Both the position numbers and the translations under genes were made by a program. Positions 1-5,267 of a stretch of 5,369 nt of DNA are shown here, in pieces. The notes below the pieces were generated by a model. It was not told the DNA's origin. It saw only the letters and a list, made by a program, of their open reading frames with translations, and did not search any database. The stretch lies in contig CAZVVA010000228.1 of assembly GCA_964630455.1 (NCBI GenBank), positions 1 through 5,369 on the forward strand, in the 5' to 3' direction. Position 1 is the stretch's first letter. Every line of letters starts with the position of its first letter. This DNA comes from JAUWMI01 sp964630455. GTDB taxonomy: Bacteria; Sumerlaeota; Sumerlaeia; MWCT01; JAUWMI01.

Positions 1-1
1 C

Positions 2-892
2 AAGTACACCGTGTACGGCACGCTGAGCATTCCGGCAAGTGCGACCAAACCCTTACCCGGCGTTGTGCTTCTCCACGGTTCTGGCCCGAATGATCGCGAC
101 GAGACCATCGGAGGAAATAAACCGCTCCGCGATCTGGCCCACGGGCTTGCAGCACGCGGCATCGCTGTGCTGCGCTATGACAAGCGGACGTTCACCTACC
201 GGGCGGATTTCACACGGAGGGAGATCATTAATCTGACCATCAAAGAAGAGGTGCTGGACGATGCCCTGAGCGCTATCGGGTTTCTTCGCAAACAGCCCGG
301 CATTGACTCCCGTAGCGTCTTTCTCGTCGGGCACAGTCTGGGAGCATGGTGCGCGCCTTTTATTGCAGCACAGGATAACCAGCTCGCGGGTATCATCATG
401 CTAGCGCCGCATGCCAGTGAATTCGACGATACGTTTATTCGCCAGACCCGGTATCGAGCTCGAGTGACGGGAGCGTCTTCGGAGCAGATTGACCAGCTAA
501 TAAGCGAAGTTAGAAATGGCTTTTCCCGGCTGCGAGCCAAAACGTTTCCTTCAGATCACTTTCTCCTCGGCGCAAGCGGCAAGTACTGGTATGATTACCT
601 GAGCCGCAACCCCCTAGAAGTGGCTGCTGGTATCCCTCAGCCAATTCTCGTGCTCCAGGGTGAGAAAGACTACCAGATCACAATGAACGATTTTGCCGCC
701 TGGAAAAAGGCACTCGGCGATAGCAGGAAGACAAACGTGCAGTTCCAAAGCTTTCCGCAACTTAATCACCTGTTCATGCCAGTTGATGGCCCTTCCACCG
801 GACAGGAATACGCAATCCCAGGCACTGTAGCGCCTCAGGTGATTGAAACCATCGCGCAATTCTGCCTCCAACCCCCCGGGCGAACCAGGTAG
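2..892 (+). CDS. Alpha/beta-fold hydrolase (serine esterase/thioesterase type), 5' partial
   Basis: Probably a serine hydrolase acting on an ester, thioester or amide; the substrate cannot be told. Numbering from the GTG at 11: an oxyanion-hole motif HGSG (22-25) is followed by PNDRDET and a conserved NKP; the nucleophile elbow is GHSLG (107-111, Ser109); the likely acid is Asp220 in QGEKD; the catalytic His is His253 in LNH. The order Ser-Asp-His and the spacing fit a complete catalytic domain, with a helical lid region at about 135-205. The frame is open to the left edge (Lys-Tyr-Thr before the GTG) and relatives carry more N-terminal sequence, often a signal peptide or a DUF3887-type domain. 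I therefore treat the GTG as internal and the gene as truncated by the window edge. The stop is TAG at 890-892. The next gene is 566 bases away, so this looks like the end of a transcription unit. Fold and triad are near certain; specificity is unknown. Confidence 0.9.
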   Translation, partial: KYTVYGTLSIPASATKPLPGVVLLHGSGPNDRDETIGGNKPLRDLAHGLAARGIAVLRYDKRTFTYRADFTRREIINLTIKEEVLDDALSAIGFLRKQPGIDSRSVFLVGHSLGAWCAPFIAAQDNQLAGIIMLAPHASEFDDTFIRQTRYRARVTGASSEQIDQLISEVRNGFSRLRAKTFPSDHFLLGASGKYWYDYLSRNPLEVAAGIPQPILVLQGEKDYQITMNDFAAWKKALGDSRKTNVQFQSFPQLNHLFMPVDGPSTGQEYAIPGTVAPQVIETIAQFCLQPPGRTR

Positions 893-926
893 CCCTCTCT
901 GATCTGATGCGGCCGCACGCCCTGCA

Positions 927-951
927 ACATTTTGATAGCTTTTCAAAATGT
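927..951. other. A/T-rich hairpin downstream of the hydrolase gene
   Basis: Perfect 9-base stem: acattttga (927-935) against tcaaaatgt (943-951), with a 7-base loop. It lies 35 bases after the hydrolase stop. There is no T-run after it, so a classical intrinsic terminator is not supported; it may be a 3'-end RNA structure or part of the repeat cluster that follows. Confidence 0.45.
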
Positions 952-965
952 GCGCCTGAGGCGCA
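951..965. other. Short GC hairpin
   Basis: Six-base stem tgcgcc (951-956) against ggcgca (960-965) with loop tga. It abuts the preceding A/T hairpin and shares bases with the left arm of the larger inverted repeat 961-1045, so alternative folds are possible. Function unknown. Confidence 0.4.
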
Positions 966-1045
966 TTAACCACCACGACACAACGCACACAGCGGGTGTA
1001 GGGGCGATCCGGCGGATCGCCCAATATTCTTCATGTTTAATGCGC
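961..1045. repeat. Outer inverted repeat enclosing hairpin repeat copy 1
   Basis: Perfect 9-base inverted repeat: gcgcattaa (961-969) against ttaatgcgc (1037-1045). It encloses the GGGGC-type hairpin at 998-1022. The arms end inward in TTAA, as do the arms of a similar repeat around copy 4 (4337-4398). This may be the border of a small non-coding mobile element; no target-site duplication was recognised. Confidence 0.45.
998..1022 (+). repeat. GGGGC-type palindromic repeat, copy 1 (GGC loop)
   Basis: GTAG start followed by a perfect 9-base stem: gggcgatcc (1002-1010), loop ggc (1011-1013), ggatcgccc (1014-1022). Same design as copy 4 at 4366-4389, with T-A replaced by C-G at the seventh stem pair. 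It belongs to a family of four hairpins in this window and resembles REP-type dispersed palindromes. No T-run follows, so a terminator role is not favoured. Confidence 0.75.
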
Positions 1046-1069
1046 TACGGGTCGTGCGGGCGGCTATAG

Positions 1070-1153
1070 CTCACGCAAAGGCGCAGAGACGCAAAGAAAA
1101 GCACGGTTTAAGATTGCACAATTCACCGTAATCTCCTGGCAGCTTTGCGTGAG
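1070..1153. repeat. 84-base element with 11-base terminal inverted repeats (CTCACGCAAAG)
   Basis: The ends ctcacgcaaag (1070-1080) and ctttgcgtgag (1143-1153) are perfect inverted repeats. Inside the left end the 8-mer acgcaaag occurs twice (1073-1080 and 1089-1096, a 16-base period). An inner pair acggt/accgt (1103-1107/1125-1129) could extend the fold. Sequences of the form 'CACGCAAAGGCGCAGAGACGCAAAG' are, as I recall, widespread in environmental bacterial genomes. It encodes nothing; it is best read as a non-autonomous, MITE-like or REP-like element. Confidence 0.65.
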
Positions 1154-1279
1154 ATTTTTGCATTCCCATTTTCTGGACAAAGAAAACAGTTTTTGCATCA
1201 ATCCTACGAATTAAGCTAACATGCACTCTCAACAGGAGATCAGGCTTAAAAGATATTGACTCCTTCACCATTCTTCATA

Positions 1280-1294
1280 ACAATTATTAATTGT
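1280..1294. other. A/T palindrome
   Basis: acaatta (1280-1286) and taattgt (1288-1294) form a perfect 7+7 palindrome around one T. It lies about 165 bases upstream of the caspase-like gene. It could be a dimeric regulator site or a chance A/T palindrome; nothing in the sequence decides. Confidence 0.3.
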
Positions 1295-1445
1295 ATCGAG
1301 AATGGTTGGTTCATGGGCGATGTTCTGCCTTCAGGTCGCAGAAGTTGCTCTGCAGCTTACTCAACTCCTATTACACAATAGTTCGTCGAAACCATGACGT
1401 AGTGCCAGGCTAGGGGAATCTCGGACACTTCGAAACGCTACGAAT

Positions 1446-1449
1446 AGGA
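1446..1449 (+). promoter_or_regulatory. Ribosome binding site for the caspase-like gene
   Basis: AGGA with 9 bases to the ATG at 1459. It supports this start over the out-of-frame ATG at 1454, which meets a stop after two codons. Confidence 0.6.
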
Positions 1450-1458
1450 TCAGATGGT

Positions 1459-2112
1459 ATGAGAAAGAAGATAAAGCCAGTGTTTTTGGTATTGGAGGCA
1501 TTGTGGTCGGAAGATTTGCGCGACCTCTCGTCGATATTTCCGTTTATCAGTGGCTTGTGTGCGGCGAATGAGTGGACCCTTTACTACCGGCGGTTCGACA
1601 GCGTGAATGACATCCAACACTGGGTCAATCGCTTTCAGCGCATGCGTGTGGGAGGTGGGAAAGCGAAGATTCTTTACCTTGCGGCTCATGGCACGCGCAA
1701 AGGGTTAGAGACAAGGGAAGGGTTAATCCCGGGTGCCAAACTCGTTCCCATTCTGCGCAAGGCACCGGGGATTCGCGGCGTGCATCTGGGGTCGTGCGCA
1801 CTGGCGCGCAGCGATATGCCGCGTCTTTTGGTTGAAAAAACAAAGGTTCGCTGGGTTGCCGGCTACACTAAGGAAGTCCACTGGCTCGAGTCAACGCTGG
1901 TGGATCTCCTTTTTCTCCACTGGATGTACACAGGCGTGCCAAAAGGGGAACGGAGTTGGCGGCTCGGACTGGCCAGAACGCCGGCAGAAATCTATGAGCA
2001 GTTTGACGTTGCGGAGGCGCTCGGATTCACGGTGTTCTATCGTCCAAAGTACGCACGCGAGATTGAATCGTCGCTGATGGAATGGAAAGAGCGCGCGAAG
2101 ATCACGTCATAA
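1459..2112 (+). CDS. Stand-alone caspase-like (clan CD, CHAT-like) protein
   Basis: A 217-residue protein without signal peptide or membrane segment, so probably cytoplasmic. Two strand-then-catalytic motifs appear in the order known from caspase-like peptidases: a hydrophobic strand ending in His-Gly (ILYLAAHG, His77 at 71-78) and a second strand ending in Ser-Cys (GVHLGSC, Cys113 at 107-113). After the Cys comes a segment like the post-catalytic part of CHAT domains (RWVAGY, 131-136, then Trp142 and a hydrophobic helix ending near TGVPKG). This suggests a cysteine peptidase with a His77/Cys113 dyad. No TPR, WD40, NACHT or other sensor domain is attached, unlike many CHAT proteins, and no obvious substrate or effector gene (such as a gasdermin) lies next to it. 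Start chosen by AGGA and the first in-frame ATG. The assignment rests on motif order; activity and target are unknown, and a non-catalytic relative is possible. Confidence 0.7.
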   Translation: MRKKIKPVFLVLEALWSEDLRDLSSIFPFISGLCAANEWTLYYRRFDSVNDIQHWVNRFQRMRVGGGKAKILYLAAHGTRKGLETREGLIPGAKLVPILRKAPGIRGVHLGSCALARSDMPRLLVEKTKVRWVAGYTKEVHWLESTLVDLLFLHWMYTGVPKGERSWRLGLARTPAEIYEQFDVAEALGFTVFYRPKYAREIESSLMEWKERAKITS

Positions 2113-2149
2113 TTGTTTCGACACACTTACATCGCTAATTCAGCATGTC

Positions 2150-2189
2150 GCCGCAGGCCGGCAGGAAGTCCACGGCCACGGGCTGCGGC
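2150..2189. other. GC-rich hairpin in the leader before the DUF6599-type gene
   Basis: gccgcag (2150-2156) pairs with ctgcggc (2183-2189), and inside it gccg (2157-2160) can pair with cggc (2173-2176). It stands out in the 147-base spacer between the caspase-like stop and the next start. No T-run follows, so termination is not indicated; it may be a degenerate repeat or a leader RNA structure. Confidence 0.35.
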
Positions 2190-2244
2190 ACATCGGCAGC
2201 CAGAGAAGCAAACCCGCAAAATAACAGGACTTATATACTGCAAG

Positions 2245-2250
2245 GCAGGA
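2245..2250 (+). promoter_or_regulatory. Ribosome binding site deciding the DUF6599-type start
   Basis: The run gcagga, in the context aaggcagga, lies 9 bases before the ATG at 2260. It favours this ATG over the in-frame TTG at 2113, which would add 49 residues of Arg/Pro-rich, non-conserved-looking sequence in front of a clear signal peptide. Confidence 0.65.
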
Positions 2251-2259
2251 TTTGCGTTC

Positions 2260-3186
2260 ATGAATCTAGCACGACTCTTCAAGATCATCCTAGCTACACT
2301 CGCCGCGCTGGTATTCGCGACAATGGTTCAGGGGGAGACCGCTATGCGCATGAACGAGCTTGTGCCCCGTGCGATGAACGGCTGGACAATTCAAGGCACC
2401 GACGAAACGTACAACCGCAAGACTATCTTCGACTACATAGACGGCGCAGGTGAGGTTTACCTTGCGTATGGTTTTCAAGAGGTGCTGGTGCGCAATTTTA
2501 CAAACCTGGATGAGCCCGATGAGCCGGCCATTACGGTCGAGCTCTTCGACATGGGCTCGTCAGAGGATGCCTTTGGCATATTTAGTCACAGCCGCGAGGG
2601 CGACGAGGGAGAGATCGGACAAGGCTCTCAATATCAAGCGGGATTGCTCTACTTCTGGAAGGGACGCTTCTTTACCTGCGTATTGACAAAACGAGAAACC
2701 CCGTCTGCAAAACAGGCAGTGATGGCTCTGGGCAAGGCTATTGCGAATGCAATCACTGAAAGCGGTTCGAAGCCGCAGCTGCTCAATTATCTACCAGAAG
2801 ACGGATTGATTCAGCAGAGTATCCGCTACTTTCACACCCACCCCATGCTGAACTATCACTACTTCGTGGCGACGGAGAACATTCTCAGGCTCGACGCAAG
2901 CACGAGCGCAGTGCTGGCGCGCTACCAGCATCCAGATGGGAAAAGCTATCTCCTTCTGATTGATTATCCAACTCCTGCTCAAGCAAAGGCTGCATACGAC
3001 AGCTTTCTAGCGGCATACATGCCTGAGGCGACGAAAATAGGGACTGCGCAGACTGAGAATGGTAAGTGGACTTCCGCCCGTGTGCAGGTGGGCAGGCCAA
3101 AGATTATTGCGGTGGTATTTGATGCCGCGACCCGGGCTCGTGCAGAAGCTCTGCTCGGGGCAGTCCAGAAAAAACACAGGAGGTGA
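2260..3186 (+). CDS. DUF6599-type exported protein
   Basis: A 308-residue protein of unknown function. Residues 1-25 form a Sec signal peptide (Lys8, hydrophobic core about 9-22, likely cut after VQG at 23-25); no lipobox Cys is present, so it should be periplasmic or secreted. The mature part matches what I know of DUF6599: an early Gly-Trp (41-42), then FDYIDGAGEVYLAYGF (57-72), then VELFDMGSSEDAFGIFS (93-109), followed by a Gly-rich turn and a strand-rich region. A second, similar-looking half (about 195-300) ends in a region of Ala/Arg-rich helix. Only one Cys (140) is seen. The stop TGA overlaps the ribosome binding site of the following DUF362-type gene, so the two are translationally linked and likely act together outside the cytoplasm. 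Start chosen by ribosome binding site and signal peptide. Family assignment is from memory of its conserved FxYINGAAELYLxYGF-like block. Confidence 0.8.
   Translation: MNLARLFKIILATLAALVFATMVQGETAMRMNELVPRAMNGWTIQGTDETYNRKTIFDYIDGAGEVYLAYGFQEVLVRNFTNLDEPDEPAITVELFDMGSSEDAFGIFSHSREGDEGEIGQGSQYQAGLLYFWKGRFFTCVLTKRETPSAKQAVMALGKAIANAITESGSKPQLLNYLPEDGLIQQSIRYFHTHPMLNYHYFVATENILRLDASTSAVLARYQHPDGKSYLLLIDYPTPAQAKAAYDSFLAAYMPEATKIGTAQTENGKWTSARVQVGRPKIIAVVFDAATRARAEALLGAVQKKHRR
3178..3183 (+). promoter_or_regulatory. Strong ribosome binding site of the DUF362-type gene
   Basis: AGGAGG, extended to AGGAGGTGA at 3178-3186, where the TGA is the stop codon of the upstream gene. There are 10 bases to the ATG at 3194. 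This fixes the start and shows operon coupling. The longer upstream frame beginning at 3059 is overlap with the preceding gene. Confidence 0.85.
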
Positions 3187-3193
3187 CGCACCC

Positions 3194-4108
3194 ATGACAG
3201 ATTTCAAAAAAGGTGTAACTAGGCGCGACTTTCTCCGCGGCACTGCAGGTACCTTTTTGGCCGCAGCGCTCGGGTTGCGCGTTGATGCGCAAGAGTTGGC
3301 AAAAGAGGCGGTAAAACCCGCTGTGAAAAAAACAAAAGTGGTGCTAATACGAAATCCAGAAGTTCTGGACGCCAAACACCGCGTCAACGCAAGTGTGATT
3401 CAAAAGATGTTTGACGACGCTGTCACCACACTGCTTGGAAAATCAGATCCTGTTGAAGCCTGGAAGCAACTGGTGAAGCCCGACGATGTAGTTGGAATAA
3501 AGACTAACGTATGGGCGCCGCTCCGAACACCGAAAGAGCTGGAGCAAGCGATAAAGGGCCGCCTTATGGAAGCTGGTGTTGCACAAGATAAAATTGGGAT
3601 TGACGATAGAGGAGTGCTCCGCAACCAGATCTTTCTCAACGCCACTGCACTGATCAACGCGCGGCCGCTCAGAACCCACCACTGGTCCGGGGTCGGCGGA
3701 TGCATTAAAAACTACGTCATGTTCGTTCCAAACCCACCACACTATCACCCGAACTCGTGTGAGAACCTGGCAGCAATCTGGAAATTGCCGATCGTCAAAG
3801 ACAAAACGCGGCTGAACATTCTGGTGATATTGCGACCACTCTTTCACGGCATCGGGCCGCATCATTACGACCCAACGTACCAGTGGGACTACAAAGGCTT
3901 GCTGGTGGGAACGGATCCGGTGGCGCTGGACGCAGTTGGTGTGCGCATTTTGCAGGCAAAACGCCGCGCCTACTTTGGCGAAGAACGCCCGCTCAAACCG
4001 CCGGTCACCTACGTTGCCGCAGCCGACACGAAATATCATCTCGGCACCAGCGACATGCAGCGCATAGAGCTCATCAAGCTGGGCTGGACTGAGGATATCT
4101 TGATTTGA
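3194..4108 (+). CDS. Tat-exported DUF362-type protein
   Basis: A 304-residue protein. The N-terminus has a textbook twin-arginine motif TRRDFLRG (9-16), an Ala/Leu core (17-28) and a likely cut after VDA (30-32), so it is probably exported folded. The mature part has DUF362 landmarks: VGIKTN (100-105), GGCIKNY (168-174) followed by a His-containing segment, and LLVGTDPVALDAVG (236-249). The molecular role of DUF362 is not established. There is no CxxC cluster and only two Cys (170, 189), so the ferredoxin-like 4Fe-4S domain that some relatives carry is absent. Histidines cluster at 162-163, 183/185, 218 and 223-224, which could bind metal; that would fit Tat export but is inference. It is preceded by the DUF6599-type gene with a 7-base gap, indicating a two-gene operon. 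The start is fixed by AGGAGG. Family confidence is high, function unknown. Confidence 0.85.
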   Translation: MTDFKKGVTRRDFLRGTAGTFLAAALGLRVDAQELAKEAVKPAVKKTKVVLIRNPEVLDAKHRVNASVIQKMFDDAVTTLLGKSDPVEAWKQLVKPDDVVGIKTNVWAPLRTPKELEQAIKGRLMEAGVAQDKIGIDDRGVLRNQIFLNATALINARPLRTHHWSGVGGCIKNYVMFVPNPPHYHPNSCENLAAIWKLPIVKDKTRLNILVILRPLFHGIGPHHYDPTYQWDYKGLLVGTDPVALDAVGVRILQAKRRAYFGEERPLKPPVTYVAAADTKYHLGTSDMQRIELIKLGWTEDILI

Positions 4109-4109
4109 T

Positions 4110-4137
4110 TTGCCTCTGACTGACGGCAACTGTTCTT
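4110..4137 (+). terminator. Weak candidate terminator after the DUF362-type gene
   Basis: ttgcc (4110-4114) pairs with ggcaa (4125-4129) over a 10-base loop, followed by the pyrimidine-rich run tgttctttt. The stem is short and the T-run interrupted, so this is only a possibility. It sits directly after the TGA at 4106-4108. Confidence 0.25.
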
Positions 4138-4198
4138 TTCTTACGAGCATATTTCACACTCATTTACAAAATAACCGACCAAAAATAAGAAAAGAAAA

Positions 4199-4224
4199 GG
4201 GCGAACACATAGGTTCGCCCCTAC
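4199..4224 (-). repeat. GGGGC-type palindromic repeat, copy 2 (6-base loop, inverted)
   Basis: Stem gggcgaac (4199-4206) against gttcgccc (4213-4220), loop acatag, then ctac. Read on the minus strand it starts GTAGGGGC like copies 1 and 3. Aligned with copy 3 over 26 bases it differs at five sites: four are two compensatory pair changes in the stem and one is in the loop. Copies 2 and 3 face each other 62 bases apart, a REPIN-like inverted pair. Confidence 0.75.
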
Positions 4225-4286
4225 AGACGGATCTTGTGTCAAACGTAATGATTCCATGTAGTAGCGGTCAAATGGATGGGGATGGC

Positions 4287-4312
4287 GTAGGGGCAGACCT
4301 GTGTGTCTGCCC
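4287..4312 (+). repeat. GGGGC-type palindromic repeat, copy 3 (6-base loop)
   Basis: GTAG, then stem gggcagac (4291-4298), loop ctgtgt (4299-4304), gtctgccc (4305-4312). It shares length, loop type and the GTAGGGGC start with copy 2, with stem pairs G-C/A-T swapped to A-T/G-C, so pairing is kept while sequence changes. Confidence 0.75.
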
Positions 4313-4336
4313 TATTAATGCGTTCCGCGAATTGGG

Positions 4337-4398
4337 GACATTTAATACGCAAAATGGTATAAATAGAGGGGCGACCCGGCGGGTCGCCCTTAAATGTC
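4337..4398. repeat. Outer inverted repeat enclosing hairpin repeat copy 4
   Basis: gacatttaa (4337-4345) against ttaaatgtc (4390-4398) is a perfect 9-base inverted repeat around copy 4; the right arm begins right after the hairpin. The inner ends are TTAA, as in 961-1045. The left arm sits in the context attggggacattt, a GGGGACA motif reminiscent of ends of Y1-transposase-associated palindromes, which is inference. Confidence 0.45.
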
Positions 4399-4470
4399 GT
4401 GAGTTCAGGGGAAATAGAGTCGGACGGTATTATCTTGTAGAGGTATTATTCATAATGTGAGCATTTTGCG
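4348..4470. repeat. 9-base inverted repeat spanning copy 4 and its right flank
   Basis: cgcaaaatg (4348-4356) and cattttgcg (4462-4470) are perfect inverted repeats 105 bases apart. They interleave with the 4337-4398 pair, so both cannot form fully nested stems at once. This could mark the ends of an element of about 123 bases or be chance. Confidence 0.3.
4366..4389 (+). repeat. GGGGC-type palindromic repeat, copy 4 (GGC loop)
   Basis: Perfect 9-base stem: gggcgaccc (4369-4377), loop ggc (4378-4380), gggtcgccc (4381-4389), preceded by gag. Same form as copy 1 at 998-1022, with one compensatory pair change. Confidence 0.75.
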
Positions 4471-4512
4471 GAAGTGCCAATAGAGTAAAATTTCAGAACT
4501 AAATTTCGTTGC

Positions 4513-5235
4513 TTATTTCCCATATACAGAGGGTAGCACTTCAATATAGACGTCCAGTGACGGCTCCAAGTACTGCTGCCAGAAGAGATTCTCAATGTTC
4601 TTATCGTCTATCTTCAGATTCTCCTTCAGCTCCTTAAATATGGCATCCTGGAAGACATAATCAGCAAAACGAGATAAGAATTTGGTAAGCTGTTCCCGGC
4701 GGTCTTCTATTCCTAATGCTTTATCCTTGTCTACGGCTTTCAAGTATCTCTCAAACATGGAATAACTAATTTCTCCTATTCTCTCAAACAACAGCCTTTC
4801 TTTCAGTTTATTTATTCGAATTTCCTTAGCCAATCCCTCATGAGATCCTGCCAGCATATCCTCAAAGCTGTCTGGCAATTTGTTAAAATATTCCTCCACA
4901 TCTTCAGGCCTTTGGAATTGCGACATGTTTGCTTTAAGAGCTGCATATCTCTGATAGTCATCAAACTCTGGCCAAGCATTCCTAAACCTTTCTTTCTCGC
5001 GTTCGAACATTGCCCTAACGCGCTGCTCGGCGTTCTCATCGGTTAAAATTTTCCCGGAAGGGTTTACTTCCGAGACCGCTATCTTGAGCAAATTCTTCCA
5101 CTCTTCATTGTATTTTTCTTTCCTTATTTCCTCCAGCAGGCCCTGTTTAGCCATACCTTCCTTGATTGATTGCCATTGAGCAGCAATTTCTTCATTCGTC
5201 GCTTCCGGAGAATATTTAGCGTCAAGGTGATTCAC
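4513..5235 (-). CDS. Unrecognised charged, helical protein; uncertain 5' end
   Basis: I do not recognise this 240-residue protein. It is rich in Glu, Lys and Arg, with aromatic residues spaced as in soluble helical bundles (for example FEREKERFRNAW at 77-88, then WQQYLEP at 219-225), and has no signal peptide, membrane segment or obvious catalytic motif. Its codons are visibly richer in A/T than the plus-strand genes, which hints at a different origin. The GTG start has only a weak purine run before it. In the same frame 39 further codons (5352 back to 5236) are open and read like protein (SGWATKK just before the GTG) but contain no ATG, GTG or TTG. An internal ATG at 5154 (residue 28) has AAGGAAGG close in front and is an alternative start. 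The gene may be a 3' fragment of a larger one, or have a frameshift near 5270-5350. Stop TAA at 4515-4513. It faces the DUF362-type gene across the repeat-filled gap. Confidence 0.6.
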   Translation of the reverse strand: MNHLDAKYSPEATNEEIAAQWQSIKEGMAKQGLLEEIRKEKYNEEWKNLLKIAVSEVNPSGKILTDENAEQRVRAMFEREKERFRNAWPEFDDYQRYAALKANMSQFQRPEDVEEYFNKLPDSFEDMLAGSHEGLAKEIRINKLKERLLFERIGEISYSMFERYLKAVDKDKALGIEDRREQLTKFLSRFADYVFQDAIFKELKENLKIDDKNIENLFWQQYLEPSLDVYIEVLPSVYGK

Positions 5236-5267
5236 CGCTTTCTTCGTGGCCCAGCCTGAAATAATGC

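Larger units (their letters stand above)
893..1458. other. Gene-free region with several inverted repeats
   Basis: No convincing coding sequence is seen on either strand. The minus-strand open frames here are short, lack protein-like composition and overlap the repeats. The left half (about 925-1155) is filled with hairpins and inverted repeats, listed separately. The right half (about 1155-1445) holds a short A/T palindrome and no recognisable gene. It presumably contains the promoter of the caspase-like gene at 1459, but I could not find a good -35/-10 pair. Confidence 0.6.
4109..4512. other. Repeat-filled gap between convergent genes
   Basis: This stretch lies between the 3' ends of the DUF362-type gene (+) and the unknown gene (-). 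The 116-codon plus-strand frame inside it runs straight through three palindromes and has no ribosome binding site, so I do not call it a gene. Contents: a weak terminator candidate, three GGGGC-type hairpins and two longer inverted repeats, listed separately. About 4400-4512 is A/T-rich with nothing recognisable beyond the end of the 4348-4470 inverted repeat. Confidence 0.65.

Noticed and set aside
998..1022. Hairpin copy 1 as an intrinsic terminator of the hydrolase gene
   Set aside because: No T-run follows, it lies over 100 bases from the stop, and the same structure recurs in several orientations in the other gap.
614..1024. 136-codon minus-strand frame over the end of the hydrolase gene and the first hairpin repeat
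   Set aside because: Antisense to a clear catalytic domain and continuing through palindromes; no ribosome binding site or family pattern.
1256..1291. TTGACT at 1256-1261 as a -35 box for the caspase-like gene
   Set aside because: No acceptable -10 hexamer at 16-18 bases; the A/T palindrome behind it gives only poor matches.
2234..2239. TATACT as a -10 box for the DUF6599/DUF362 operon
   Set aside because: The sequence at the -35 distance is GC-rich and unlike TTGACA, and transcription would begin at the ribosome binding site.
2113..2259. N-terminal extension of the DUF6599-type protein from a TTG at 2113
   Set aside because: The Arg/Pro-rich extension would bury the signal peptide, and a good ribosome binding site supports the ATG at 2260.
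3443..4150. 235-codon minus-strand frame opposite the DUF362-type gene
   Set aside because: It is the antisense shadow of a well-supported gene with signal peptide and family motifs.
4199..4389. CRISPR array formed by the three palindromes
   Set aside because: The copies differ in sequence, orientation and spacing, and there are no cas genes.
4110..4460. 116-codon plus-strand open frame after the DUF362-type gene
   Set aside because: It crosses three palindromic repeats, has no ribosome binding site and no protein-like pattern; its length comes from lack of stops in the repeats.
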